Of a DNA stretch of 64,000 nucleotides, positions 11,298 to 21,669 are shown one piece after another. The notes beneath the pieces are model-generated. The model saw only the letters and a program-made list of their open reading frames with translations, did not search any database and was not told the origin of the DNA. Each line of letters begins with the position of its first letter. The stretch's first letter is position 1. Source of the DNA: Echinarachnius parma (lineage: Eukaryota; Echinodermata; Echinoidea; Clypeasteroida; Echinarachniidae); assembly GCA_037951105.1 (NCBI GenBank), contig JBAMJV010001302.1, positions 62,001-126,000 on the forward strand, given 5' to 3'. The position numbers and the translations under genes are program-made.

Positions 11298-11739
11298 TTG
11301 TTCTCCAATGCCATCTCCAAACAGTCCCTTGGGCTCCACATAGAAGTGTTCCTTCGTTACATGCCGCTTCAGGGAGATCACATGGGTGAAGGCCATCCCG
11401 CAGTAGCCACAGAGGTACGGCGATTCATTCGCGACCACCACCCCGCGTCAGCACGTTGTGGCGGTGGATCGATATCACGAGTTTATCTGCCGCCTTCTGG
11501 TTCTTCTTCCGGTGTTTTCGTTTGCGCTTCGCGTACTCCTTCTCCGTGTTTTCGTCGACGGTCGTTATGTGGCTGAGCTGATTAGTGGATGATTGCTCGG
11601 TCTCCATTGGTAGGGCTTGCGTCTCCTCGTTCGGTGTGTTTTGATGAAACGCACTGCTCATGGCTTGTGGAGCACTGGTATTGTTTGCGTTAAAGGCTGG
11701 CTGGGAAACTACCCCACCATTATCAGCTGAGAGTTTCTC
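11298..11739 (-). CDS. Zinc-finger gene internal exon, one C2H2 finger, one-base frameshift
   Basis: The acceptor gttttag precedes GAGAAACTCTCAGC at 11739 (E-K-L-S-A-D, phase 0) and the donor GTATGT follows CAA at 11298. The first part encodes a Ser/Thr/Asn-rich region and a basic block, KRKRKHRKKNQKAADK, a likely nuclear localisation signal. The second part encodes a C2H2 finger, YLCGYCGMAF...SLKRHVTKEH. The exon is 442 bases, one more than a multiple of three, while both splice sites are phase 0. The two halves are in different frames and the first meets TGA at 11425-11427. Dropping one base of the CCCC run at 11441-11444 restores a continuous frame. This is either a sequence error or a real truncating mutation that would leave about 173 residues. 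Confidence 0.75.
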
Positions 11740-11859
11740 CTAAAACAAAATGAAGAGAAAAAGATAAATCATAGATAAATGAAGAGCAGAACATTATGAG
11801 GTGGATTCCTTGGTTTAAAATGGGTAGCACTTGAACCTCCCGGTTCATTGTGTTTTTGA

Positions 11860-11953
11860 CGATAGCACTGCGAATGGGTTATGAGGCACTGGTAGTGTTT
11901 GCGTTTGAGACTAGATGTACGCCTACCCCACCATTATTGGCCGACAGCTTCTC
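11860..11953 (-). repeat. Decayed copy of the start of exon 11739
   Basis: Minus strand: gctttag acceptor, then GAGAAGCTGTCGG and AATAATGGTGGGGTAG. This matches the true exon (GAGAAACTCTCAGC, GATAATGGTGGGGTAG) and continues to AACGCAAACACTACCAGTGC. It then runs into stop TAA (CCTCATAA), so it is a pseudo-exon. Confidence 0.75.
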
Positions 11954-12117
11954 CTAAAGCAAATAAGATCAATCATTGATAGATAAAAGGAGACAGACAA
12001 TATTGAATCAAATACAATATTCCAGGTAAATACAAATAAAATACTGTTCACCAAAATCCTTGGGATAGAATACAAATTATAAGAAAGAAAGAAAATAGAA
12101 GTGACAGACTTAATAAG

Positions 12118-12253
12118 CTAATGTTGCAGTTCAGTCAATTTTTTCCAGGGCACTGACAAATCTACTGTTAATCTACCAATTTCACAAGCAGATGTATCTA
12201 TTAAATCAAGGATTGATTCAGCAGTTGTTTCTGCAAGAACTTCATCCTCAAAA
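12118..12253 (-). repeat. Diverged copy of the 3' half of exon 12668, open frame
   Basis: A minus-strand open frame reads EDEVLAETTAESILDLIDTS and onward to a stop (ELQH). It resembles EDEVIAEISDETARAF in the true exon at 12483-12668. No good acceptor is seen immediately upstream. It could be a decayed exon copy or an alternative terminal exon. Confidence 0.4.
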
Positions 12254-12267
12254 GGCAAAATTTGCCT

Positions 12268-12425
12268 AGATATTGTAACCTTTTCAGCAGTCCTTATAGA
12301 GTTGATTTATGGAGGTTGACTATTTTATGCTCAAATCTTAGCCTATATTGTAACCTTTTCAGCGGTCCTTATATAGATTTGATTTATGAAAGGTTGACCA
12401 TTTTGTGCTCAAATCTTATTCTGTT
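12268..12425. repeat. Tandem duplication, unit about 78 bp
   Basis: tattgtaaccttttcagc(a/g)gtcc and gctcaaatcttat occur twice in register, starting at about 12272 and 12351. Lies in the intron between the 11298 and 12483 exons. Confidence 0.85.
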
Positions 12426-12482
12426 GATGGCTAACCAAGGAGTTTTCTAGTGAAAAATGATTAAGGCAAGCGCTATACATAC

Positions 12483-12668
12483 CCTGGCAAGCTGTTCAAA
12501 GGCTCTGGCAGTCTCATCAGATATTTCTGCAATGACTTCATCTTCTCTGTTGCCGTCCCCTCCTGGTTGTTTATCACACGGCGTGAGCTTCAGCTGGCCT
12601 GTCTGGACAAGCGTCATGAAGTCATCCTCCTGCATCATGACCATCGTATCTTCACCAGCCCTTCCGGT
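12483..12668 (-). CDS. Zinc-finger gene internal exon, acidic N-terminal segment
   Basis: Exactly 62 codons between an acceptor (ttttcatctccag) and donor GTATGT, phase 0 on both sides. It reads TGRAGEDTMVMMQEDDFMTL, then QLKLTPCDKQPGGDGN and EDEVIAEISDETARAFEQLA. No known domain is recognised. Phase compatibility with the MENRGPE exon (21183) and the 11739 exon supports its place in the same gene. Confidence 0.7.
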
Positions 12669-12739
12669 CTGGAGATGAAAACAAATAATGGCAATTATTT
12701 CTCTGATCTTTTAAATTCGTTAGAAAAAAAAAAAAATCT

Positions 12740-12868
12740 CTGCAATAACTTCCATCTTTTTCTCTGTTGCCGTCCCCTCCGGCTTGTGTATCGCATGGTG
12801 TGAGCTTCAGCTGGCCTGACTGGACTAGCGTCATCCTTTTTCATCACAACCATTGTGTCTTCCCCAGC
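12740..12868 (-). repeat. Decayed copy of exon 12668
   Basis: Minus strand: ttcatcttcag acceptor, then GCTGGGGAAGACACAATGGT. This copies the true exon (GCTGGTGAAGATACGATGGT), including cagctgaagctcac and the ggaggggacggcaacagaga block. About seven bases are missing relative to the true exon after GATGAC, which breaks the frame, and the copy dissolves into an A-run (12725-12735). The preceding intron bases are copied too. Confidence 0.8.
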
Positions 12869-13136
12869 CTGAAGATGAAAGTGGTATGACAATTATTTCT
12901 TGGCTATTTTCCATTTGGAAACAAAATTTGGTCAGTTTACTTATAAATGTTTGAATTGATATAGATTGCAAGAAAAAATAATGAATGGTTGGAATTGGAA
13001 AGGAAGAAATGATAGATTTTCCTCCGTAGGCTTCTGAATTGAATTCATATATCTAGATATATTTCAAAAAGCTGCAATACTTTGGTTGATCCCTCAAACT
13101 GATCCATTATTCTTCTGGTTTGAGTCAGGTTTATAA

Positions 13137-13540
13137 TAGAGTGGTAAAGTGTGATGTCATCTATGACATCATAAACATCTTTTTTTAGAATTTTCAAATT
13201 TGAACTTCATTTTCAGAAACAGCATAACAAATTATGTCCAAATACCGAAAATCAAATGAATATAAGTATTGGCTGAGATATGCCCATCCGAATGATTTTT
13301 TTTGTCAATAGGCAATCAGTGTTATACTTATAGTGCTCTGGTTCATAACTTTATGAACCAGTACACTATAACACTGATCGCCCATTGAAGTAAATTCATT
13401 AGGATGGGCATATCTCAGCCAATACTTAACATATTAAATTGCTTTTCGGTATTTAGACATGATTTTGTATGCGCTCTGAAAATGAAGTTCAAATTTGAAA
13501 ATTCTAAAAAAACATTTGTATGACGTCATGGCTTCTGTAC
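13137..13540. mobile_element. Foldback MITE copy 2, split by the LTR retrotransposon
   Basis: Reverse-oriented relative of 1905-2300, with inverted halves around ataactttatgaaccag and the same subterminal tgacgtcatggcttctgtac. Its terminal TCTA is missing here and found at 20193-20196, on the far side of the retrotransposon. The retrotransposon therefore inserted inside the MITE terminus and duplicated GTAC (13537-13540 and 20189-20192). Confidence 0.85.
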
Positions 13541-14573
13541 TGTAGTGGGAATCAACGGTGAAAACACCACCGTCAGTGGGTCCACTAGTGCCTGGGATGA
13601 GTGTCAATCACCCCTCATGTTTGGGCGTCTAGTGACTGCAAAGTCAGCCTAGAAGCCGGCCAGGCACGGATGCACAGGTACTGGTTATGGCCGGTAAATA
13701 GTCCATCGTGCCGTCACATGAATGGGGATTGCTGCAAAGCGATCCTTACGGACATGCGGACGTGCGCTGATGGTACACTTGTACCCGATTGCGTGTGTAC
13801 AAGTGTGTGCATAAGTGAAGGCCCTTGGCGTAGCCATATGTAAGGAGACGATTTCCCCCGTCTCGCTCTCTTGGAGCTGCAACCTTGAAAGACAATGGAC
13901 GTTGATACTGCTACTACAGATAATTACAAATATCGTACTGCGAGGATCACCTATTGTTATACGGAGAGCGAGCCGAGAGCAATCGTGAAAGTCACTAGGA
14001 AGAGCGCTGGGAAGCGAAGAGGCATGCCGTCTACCAGGGCAGCTCACCGATTGATATAGTAGCGAACTGATTACACGGATTCATCGACCTATTGGAAACT
14101 ACAACGACCACGCTAACGATTACCGATCTCACTGTTGGATTAGACCCGTTACTAACGGCCTAGTGGGATCCCGAATGTGACTGCCTAGCAAGCAGTCCGG
14201 TGATCCACGGGGCCCGCGGTGATTAGGGTTTATTCTCGTCCGACGCTACCCGGGAGTAGTGGAGGCACCGATACCAAACTGAACTGAACGACAACGACGA
14301 CGACTACGGACACGTACCTAAGGCTACGTGTGGGACACGAACGCCTTAGGAAGGACATTGAGCTTATTAATTGCATCGGAGCCTGCTGTATCTGCACCGT
14401 CTGCACCATCAGTGGACGGCAGCTAGCTACAGTCACACGGCAACGAACTTCACCGATGCGGACCGGGTAAGTTTACCCTCTTACTTGAGTATAATTATTG
14501 GTTGATTAGTTAAGCAATTAATTAGTCATTCTTGTGCTACCGGAAGACAAAGATCACCGGTAGAATCACAACA
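13541..14573 (+). repeat. 5' LTR of the gag-like retrotransposon
   Basis: 1033 bp, TG...CA ends. By eye it differs from the 3' LTR at six bases: ca/tg near 13553, t/c near 13632, g/a near 13842, t/a near 13926 and a/g near 14546. It should contain promoter and polyadenylation signals, but I cannot place them with confidence. Confidence 0.92.
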
Positions 14574-14592
14574 TTGGCGTCACGTGACAGAA
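14574..14592 (+). promoter_or_regulatory. Candidate primer-binding site
   Basis: Directly after the LTR: ttggcgtcacgtgacag. The TGGCG start fits complementarity to a tRNA CCA end, offset by one base. The tRNA is not identified. Confidence 0.5.
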
Positions 14593-16978
14593 TTTAAAGT
14601 TAAAAAAGAATCGAATATTTGTGTAGGAAAATTCCAGTTGGAAAATTTATTTGTGTTTGTTTTGTATTATTGTGTCGTTCACACGTGCGCAATTGCGACG
14701 GGGAAGTCCCCCGGTAGCGACCGCTATAGTGTTTGATTAGCAGTGCGAGACGCATTGATTTCGTGTGAGAAAGTGAATTGGTTTGATTCGTATAAAGTTT
14801 TTTGCTAATATTTTGTTCGTAATCCGTTTACATCGTGTTTATTGTGCATTTTAACGTTTCGATTGTTGAAGACCCGAGCTAATAAGTCTTAGTCGGTGCC
14901 TTTAGTGTTAATTTTGTTGTTAAAAAAGTAAATATTTTTGTGAAAAAGTGCTATTTGTTTTATATTTTTGAATTGTTCGTTGTGATTTTCGCAGTGCGCG
15001 CGGTATACGTTTTATACAGTGTCAATACAGTGCATGCAGCTTATGTACGTACACTTGCAAGTGCGCGCGTGTTGTTGTGTATTCGTGAATGCATGCATGT
15101 CCGGCCGTAGTAGTAATTGTTGTTTTTGTTGTTATATTGCATCGGTATAGCCAGGCCGCTCCGATCTATTAGCCGTGCGAATTTGAGTCTCTCTGCCGAG
15201 AAGATTAACATGTGCGCCGGATTCGAACACCTATATTGTAAACAAGTAGCCAAACTGGTTTTAACTTGTTCATGTGACTCACTTGTGGGCTACGTTGATT
15301 TTGTTTAATTGTTTTTTAAGTATTCTTTTGTTTGTTACAAAACGAAAGAATTTGGGATATTTTGCACTCGTATTGAGAGTGTAAGATTGATTGAAAGATA
15401 ATTAAAGTTTTAAATAGGTATTGTAAGATAAGGTTTGGTTGAAGATTTATAAAAGGAAGTACTTATTTATAAAATTGAGTACTTGGGTTTTATAATAGAT
15501 ATTAATTATTAAAAGTAATGGTGTGGTTTAAATAGTAAATTTGGGGCTCAATTTATAGATAAATAAGTTGATATAAAGATTAAAGGTGTCTTTTAGGTTT
15601 TTAAAAATATAAAGATATTTAGGTGGTATACATATAAATTTAAAGGTACTTTTGGAAAGTTTTTAAAGGGGTTAAAAGAGTTGGAATTAAAGGAATTAAG
15701 TTTAAAGTGACTTAAGGGTTTTGGGTTATTTAATATTAAATTTATAAAAGGAGTTAAAATATATTAGGGTAAGCTGGTGGTTTTGATTTATGATTAAGGC
15801 CACCATAGAGTTGTCAAACGAGCGCAAATACTATAAGAGCTGTTAACACAGCGCAAATACATTGCTGCGGCTGCAGTAAGATTGCATTGTTGTATGATTG
15901 TTGTTGTAGGTGGTATTTTCCAAGGTGTTTGAGGTGGGTTCAGCCACGCACAAGACAGTGTCTGAACACACCAGGTTGAGTAGTGTTGACGTCGATTGTA
16001 TTTGTAATATTTAGCTAGCGCGCGGGATGAGTGGGTGAATGTGATGATCATTGCTTTTCTTTACAGGATTCGCTGATTTCGCCGGGCTGAGCTACGAAGG
16101 AAATATTATTAATTTATAAATTAAGTAAAAATAGTTTAATATAAAAGTAAAAAGTGTTATTTGGTTTATAGATTAAAAGTATATTTTGAAGGCTAGAATT
16201 ACACTTGCTTAGCCAAAGTATATTAGGTTTTTAAATAGCGTGGATAAAGGGAGATAGTAGTTAAATAAAGTAAAGAGTATTAATTTATAAATTGAGTAAG
16301 GATAGCTTGGTAGAATAAAAGGCTTCATTAGTTTATAAATTAAAGTATATATATTTTTTGGAAGGCTATTATTTATGCCGTGTTAAAAGTATATTATATT
16401 CAGTATAATTGGAGCGATTGAAGGATCAATGCCATTGGAGGATTAGCGCGGACGTCACACTCGCCGTGCAACCACCCTTCATCATTTAGATTTTCGTTTG
16501 GACCTCGTCTTTGCGGCCAATTACTCAGTTACCCACTCGGATCGGTAATTGAATTTTGACTTCGCGGTACGAGGAAGGATTGTTTTTGTTTTAGATTGGT
16601 TGTCATTTGGATTCTCTGGAATTATTGTGCCCCTGCTTTTAATGAAAGTGGACATTATTGGGGGACAATATTTTGTTAAGGTAATTTGGTAGATAAGTGT
16701 TGATTGTTTATTGGACTTCGCGGGATTTTGTTTTGGATATTGTGCCGGACATTGACCCTTGCTGTTAATGCAGTTGGACATTATTAGGGAACAATTATTT
16801 GGAGCACTGGTCCATTGAGATTCCGTGGAATAAACTTTAGTGGAAGTGATATTGCCGAGCAGATAATTTATTGCGTTGGACGATTATTTATTTGCACTCT
16901 TAAAGTGTTATATTGTTGTGGACGATAAGAAAAATTGTAAGGACGTTATATTGAGTAGAGACTTTACGTTAAAACGTC
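14593..16978 (+). other. Long untranslated leader of the retrotransposon
   Basis: About 2.4 kb of mostly T/A-rich DNA without a plausible coding frame. Contains an attaaa/tttata-rich zone at 15400-15770 and a related one at 16090-16400 (shared gtttataaattaa-like words). Confidence 0.6.
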
Positions 16979-18589
16979 ATGGATAAGGTACTCATTAACG
17001 CCGCGTCAGGTGCTCTATTGTTACAGTTGGGCATCAAACCAATAGAGGCGATCAAGTTGATCGATTGCCGCAAACGGGAGGGAGGTATAACCCCCGATCG
17101 ACTAGCAGAAATTGTGCCCGCGGGAGAGATCGCATGGGACGATATCTTCGATTTTCGGCCGGTTACACCCCAGAGCTCGCCATCATCGACACCGGGTAGT
17201 AGCCAGCCCTCAGCCAGCCAGAGACCATCGCAAGGACCTTATGTCACCGTGGCCGAAACACCCCGCCGGACCGTTGCGTGGACCGCGCCTACAGCCAAGT
17301 CTGCAGGGGTGCCGAGCACCACATTGGAAGGACGGATGACCAGGCTGGAGCAGGCCGTGGCGAACCTCGCCTCGTCCATTGAACAGGTGACAGCCGAACT
17401 TAAGCCGCAACGTCAGTCGCCGATCACTTGTTTCAGCTGTGGCAGGGTGGGACACTTTTTGCACAGCTGCCCCGATAGAAAGGGGGAGTCCCCGTGCAAT
17501 AAGCGCCCGCCACACGATTCAAAGTCCGTGTCACAAGTGATGGAGGAGGAGGAAGAGGAGGAGTTAAAACTCCAGCGGGACGGGGGAGGAGGAGGCCACC
17601 CTCCGCCCCCTATAAATGCCGGCCTTGACACACTCGGGGCACAGTTGCCCACGACAATAACCCACATGGCCCCCAGTCACCAGCACTCAAAATTTCAAAA
17701 CGGGGGAGAGGAGGAGGTCATTCTAATTACAAATCTGCAGGAGCAAGTGACCCCCCTACCAAACGAGGAGGAGGTCACTCCAATTACAACCCTGCAGAAG
17801 CAAGTGACCCCCCTCTCAAACGAAGTGAAAATGGTGCACGACCTGGTCGAGGAAGAGACTGACATCAAGGCTGTGCCTGTTGCCCCGACCCAGAGGAGAG
17901 AATGTCTGTTCGATCAGAAACAGTTCGCTAGAACTGCATCTCCCATGGGCATCAAGAGAAGGGCCGGCACACTTGATCAGAAGGTGAACGTCTATACCAC
18001 GCCATCTAACCAATGGAAACGGGAGCATGGGCTGATCGACCAGAAAAAGATCATGGCCGCACCTCCTAACAAACCCAAAAGGACGGCGGTCTCGTTCGAT
18101 CACACCATGCCCCCAAACCAGAGGAAGAGGGTGGTGGGCACCCTCGAACAGAAGACAAAGATCAGGGCCATGCTTGCAAACATGAGAAAGAGGGTGACCG
18201 GAGCCATCGACCAGAAGATGCATATTCGGACGGTCCCTGCCAACCAATGGAAGCGGACCCATGGGCTGATTGATCAGAAGGATACCGTTTTGTGTCCCTC
18301 CCCCAGCCATCTGGTACATCCGATGAATGCACTTCTGGTAACGCATGGTCCAGAGGTCAACCCACCTGGTGCTTCCCACATGGAAGGTGCCACAGCAGAT
18401 GTCAATTCATCTCCTGCTGTGCGAGCACTATTAGGGGAGACACCCAAACGGTCCGACTGGGGGGTCAGTCACGCCATAGGCTGGACTACCCACATACGCA
18501 GTCGGAATATCTCGCCGCTAACCACGGCGAACAGTCTTCACTGGCGCGCACCCAATGGCGACAGGGTAGGTCACGACATGACCCTGTAA
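16979..18589 (+). CDS. Gag-like protein with N-terminal HhH-like motif and CCHC zinc knuckle
   Basis: 536 residues. The N-terminus (VLINAASGALLLQLGIKP, then EAIKLIDCRKREGGI and LAEI) resembles the ComEA-type helix-hairpin-helix signature (I-N-x-A-S, G-I, A-x-x-I-x-x-x-R, G-G), a nucleic-acid-binding fold. A Pro/Ser-rich stretch follows, then a short coiled-coil-like segment (TRLEQAVANLASSIEQVTAE). Next is a retroviral-type CCHC knuckle, CFSCGRVGHFLHSC, near residues 150-165. The C-terminal half is a diverged tandem repeat built on units like NQWKR(E/T)HGLIDQK and KPKRTAVSFDH. Standard MA/CA/NC architecture is not evident. Gag identity rests on the knuckle and the location between LTRs. The HhH reading is inference from pattern only. 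Confidence 0.75.
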   Translation: MDKVLINAASGALLLQLGIKPIEAIKLIDCRKREGGITPDRLAEIVPAGEIAWDDIFDFRPVTPQSSPSSTPGSSQPSASQRPSQGPYVTVAETPRRTVAWTAPTAKSAGVPSTTLEGRMTRLEQAVANLASSIEQVTAELKPQRQSPITCFSCGRVGHFLHSCPDRKGESPCNKRPPHDSKSVSQVMEEEEEEELKLQRDGGGGGHPPPPINAGLDTLGAQLPTTITHMAPSHQHSKFQNGGEEEVILITNLQEQVTPLPNEEEVTPITTLQKQVTPLSNEVKMVHDLVEEETDIKAVPVAPTQRRECLFDQKQFARTASPMGIKRRAGTLDQKVNVYTTPSNQWKREHGLIDQKKIMAAPPNKPKRTAVSFDHTMPPNQRKRVVGTLEQKTKIRAMLANMRKRVTGAIDQKMHIRTVPANQWKRTHGLIDQKDTVLCPSPSHLVHPMNALLVTHGPEVNPPGASHMEGATADVNSSPAVRALLGETPKRSDWGVSHAIGWTTHIRSRNISPLTTANSLHWRAPNGDRVGHDMTL

Positions 18590-19142
18590 GTACGGGTATG
18601 CGTCTGCCGGTGAAAGACTGCCTGGCTCCGTAGATCTGAGCCGCAGGGGTACGAGGGAACGCTGTCCTCGTTGCCCCTGGCCCACTTGGCCGTTAGTCAT
18701 GGTCGTGGCACATTAATATCATGCCACGGTTCGCACGCAAGGCACATGACGTTCAGGCCGAGCCGGCACAACCGAGACCACTTTTCCTGAAGCGTGAGGG
18801 CCGTAATCATTTTTACTGGTTCCATGCTGAACGGAACAGGAGTTCTCTGCGATACCTAGGCCCCATTTGTGAGGCTCTAGTATGGGAGCGCAGGGTGAAG
18901 TCTCATATCAGCGTTATGTGGAGCCCCATCCGACCTAGGCGAGGAGGCCCTGTAGTGTTGAACAGAGGATGCATTAAGCCACTGTTCCCTAGGGATTCCT
19001 TTTGGATGGAGAGGCTCTGGTTCACTGGTTGGGATAGGGGTTATTAAACAGAACTTCCAGTCCCCCAGGAGCAAGACAGCCGATGGAGCTACATCGTCGT
19101 AGTGTACCCTTACATTCCCCCCGGGCCGGCTGCTATTAAATA
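18590..19142 (+). other. Retrotransposon 3' interior, possible remnant coding
   Basis: GC-rich compared with the leader. A 108-codon frame at 18721-19047 (FYWFHAERNRSSLRYLGPI, IKPLFPRDSFWMERLW) has no clear match. It might be a remnant of a pol C-terminus or a small extra protein. Unresolved. Confidence 0.3.
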
Positions 19143-19155
19143 AAACGGGGGAGAG
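19143..19155 (+). promoter_or_regulatory. Polypurine tract
   Basis: aaacgggggagag ends directly at the TG of the 3' LTR, the expected plus-strand primer position. Confidence 0.8.
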
Positions 19156-20188
19156 TGTAGTGGGAATTGACGGTGAAAACACCACCGTCAGTGGGTCCAC
19201 TAGTGCCTGGGATGAGTGTCAATCACCCCTCATGTTTGGGCGTCTAGCGACTGCAAAGTCAGCCTAGAAGCCGGCCAGGCACGGATGCACAGGTACTGGT
19301 TATGGCCGGTAAATAGTCCATCGTGCCGTCACATGAATGGGGATTGCTGCAAAGCGATCCTTACGGACATGCGGACGTGCGCTGATGGTACACTTGTACC
19401 CGATTGCGTGTGTACAAGTGTGTGCATAAGTGAAGGCCCTTGGCGTAGCCATATATAAGGAGACGATTTCCCCCGTCTCGCTCTCTTGGAGCTGCAACCT
19501 TGAAAGACAATGGACGTTGATACTGCTACTACAGATAAATACAAATATCGTACTGCGAGGATCACCTATTGTTATACGGAGAGCGAGCCGAGAGCAATCG
19601 TGAAAGTCACTAGGAAGAGCGCTGGGAAGCGAAGAGGCATGCCGTCTACCAGGGCAGCTCACCGATTGATATAGTAGCGAACTGATTACACGGATTCATC
19701 GACCTATTGGAAACTACAACGACCACGCTAACGATTACCGATCTCACTGTTGGATTAGACCCGTTACTAACGGCCTAGTGGGATCCCGAATGTGACTGCC
19801 TAGCAAGCAGTCCGGTGATCCACGGGGCCCGCGGTGATTAGGGTTTATTCTCGTCCGACGCTACCCGGGAGTAGTGGAGGCACCGATACCAAACTGAACT
19901 GAACGACAACGACGACGACTACGGACACGTACCTAAGGCTACGTGTGGGACACGAACGCCTTAGGAAGGACATTGAGCTTATTAATTGCATCGGAGCCTG
20001 CTGTATCTGCACCGTCTGCACCATCAGTGGACGGCAGCTAGCTACAGTCACACGGCAACGAACTTCACCGATGCGGACCGGGTAAGTTTACCCTCTTACT
20101 TGAGTATAATTATTGGTTGATTAGTTAAGCAATTAATTAGTCATTCTTGTGCTACCGGAAGGCAAAGATCACCGGTAGAATCACAACA
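19156..20188 (+). repeat. 3' LTR of the gag-like retrotransposon
   Basis: 1033 bp, same length as the 5' LTR, followed by the GTAC target duplication and the TCTA end of the interrupted MITE. Confidence 0.92.
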
Positions 20189-20196
20189 GTACTCTA

Positions 20197-20723
20197 TAGC
20201 TTCCTAGTTCTGACTAGCGTAAGCATTGAAAAGGGTTTCAGGGAATGACCACCATCATAAGAGCTTCAAGCTACAGTAAGTTGAAACTCATGACATTGGA
20301 CTTTTGCTTCTTCTATGTGAAAAACAAATTCTGTTTTGATCAAAATCATAAAGTTAAAGGGATCAACGATCAAGTAACTTTGTTGATATTTGCAAAAAAA
20401 TGGGTTATGGTTGATGAAATGTGATTTTGAAAAATCTTATATGTCCACTTAGTGATGTGTGAACATTCCATGGTAAATGAATGTCATATGGTCAAGTAAT
20501 GAGCAAACAATGCAAAGTGGAATTAGTCAACACACTGCACAGTTTTAAATATCCAGTAGATAGTTAAAACACTTCAATCATAAACCGCTTTATAATGAAT
20601 GGGAAATTCAGAAAAACAAAACCTGCACTATGTTTGTAAGTACTGGAAATATGATTACAATGAGATATATGAGAATTAAGTTCTGTCAATTTTGATAATT
20701 GATGTAACTTGATAGATGATCCT
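20197..20723. other. Intron sequence of the zinc-finger gene
   Basis: No coding signal or recognised repeat. Confidence 0.6.
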
Positions 20724-21132
20724 TTAAAGGAGGGGTTCGGACGATTTCCAGCATTTACCAATCAACATATTGCCTTTGTCCCGACGAAAAAAGACCAACT
20801 GGATCATTCACAATTACTTTGGGACTAAATAAGGTAACAGTTCTCGATCGAATCTGCCGCCAGTGGGATCTATCCCAGCATGCAATTTTTGTGACGTCGA
20901 TGCCTCACTTTGCTGCCAATACAAAGCAAAGTGAGGCTGGCGCGTCACGCGACCACGTGATAAAAATCGGAAGCGTACAGAAAATAGACGATGAATATCA
21001 AAAATTGCAGACACAAAAGAATAGAGTATAAATCATCCTGGATATTTTTTTGATAAAAATATATTACCAATGAGTAATTTGTTTAGATTTTTTGGTACAT
21101 TAATTTTGAAATCATCCTAACCATCCCTTTAA
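20724..21132. mobile_element. TTAA-flanked MITE
   Basis: TTAA then AGGAGGGGTTCGGACGATTT on the left; AAATCATCCTAACCATCCCT then TTAA on the right. These are imperfect inverted ends with a TTAA duplication, as in piggyBac-type elements. Confidence 0.65.
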
Positions 21133-21182
21133 AGCTTTTTCAACATTGATTCAAGTTACAGAAGAACAGAGACGATGTTTAC

Positions 21183-21203
21183 CTCTGGTCCTCTATTTTC
21201 CAT
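21183..21203 (-). CDS. Zinc-finger gene first coding exon (start codon), MENRGPE
   Basis: Minus-strand exon 21318-21183: acceptor ttctag at 21319, donor GTAAAC after GAG at 21183, phase 0, which fits the exon at 12668. The candidate ATG is at 21203. Two ATGs upstream in the same exon (ATGGCCTGATGTGATGG) are out of place or stop at once. The bases just before the ATG also read protein-like (FQESEWRAINII) before a stop, so an upstream start by other splicing is possible. Confidence 0.45.
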
Positions 21204-21400
21204 TATGATGTTGATGGCACGCCACTCGCTCTCTTGGAAGTTTTAGACGAAATGTAGAATGCAAACAAGGCAAGATTTATCCTGTTTGATGACACACCAT
21301 CACATCAGGCCATAGAATCTAGAAGTAATAATAAAACAAAAAGGAATGAAAAATGTTATAATTTTCATAATTTTGTATTGAAAAATTGGAAATGTTAGTC

Positions 21401-21669
21401 AGGGCTCGACACTAGCCCTATTGTCTGGGGCAAGGAAAAATTGATGTTGGGCAAGTAAATTTTCATAAATGACCAGTTTGGTTGCCCGATCGGGCAACTA
21501 AATCATTGGTTAACTACGAGAGAATAATGTAATTTCGTATGTGTAAATCTCATTGAGAAGTAAATGGGCAAGTAAATGTTCTGCTCGGCCCGGGCAAGTA
21601 AAATGTGAAAAGTTATGATTTTACTTGCCCAAACAGGCCAGTAGAGAAAAAAGTTAATGTGGAGGCTTG
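21401..21669. mobile_element. hAT-like MITE with 8 bp target duplication
   Basis: TGTTAGTC occurs at 21393-21400 and 21670-21677. Ends AGGGCTCGACACTAG and gttaatgtggaggcttg are imperfect inverted repeats. The interior has gcccgatcgggcaact and two gggcaagtaaa motifs, shared with 5360-5603. Confidence 0.75.

Larger units (their letters stand above)
13541..20188 (+). mobile_element. LTR retrotransposon, gag-like gene only, young and apparently non-autonomous
   Basis: Two 1033 bp direct repeats (13541-14573 and 19156-20188) start TGTAGTGGG and end CACAACA, with a 4 bp target duplication GTAC outside. By eye the LTRs differ at about six positions. A primer-site candidate follows the left LTR and a purine tract (aaaacgggggagag) touches the right one. 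The 4.58 kb interior has one long frame, gag-like with a zinc knuckle. I see no reverse transcriptase, RNase H, protease or integrase motif, so a helper element would be needed. It lies antisense to the zinc-finger gene in its large intron. Confidence 0.93.

Noticed and set aside
13601-14436. Repeated frames (80, 120, 68 codons) also found at 19216-20051
   Set aside because: Same explanation: LTR copies, non-coding.
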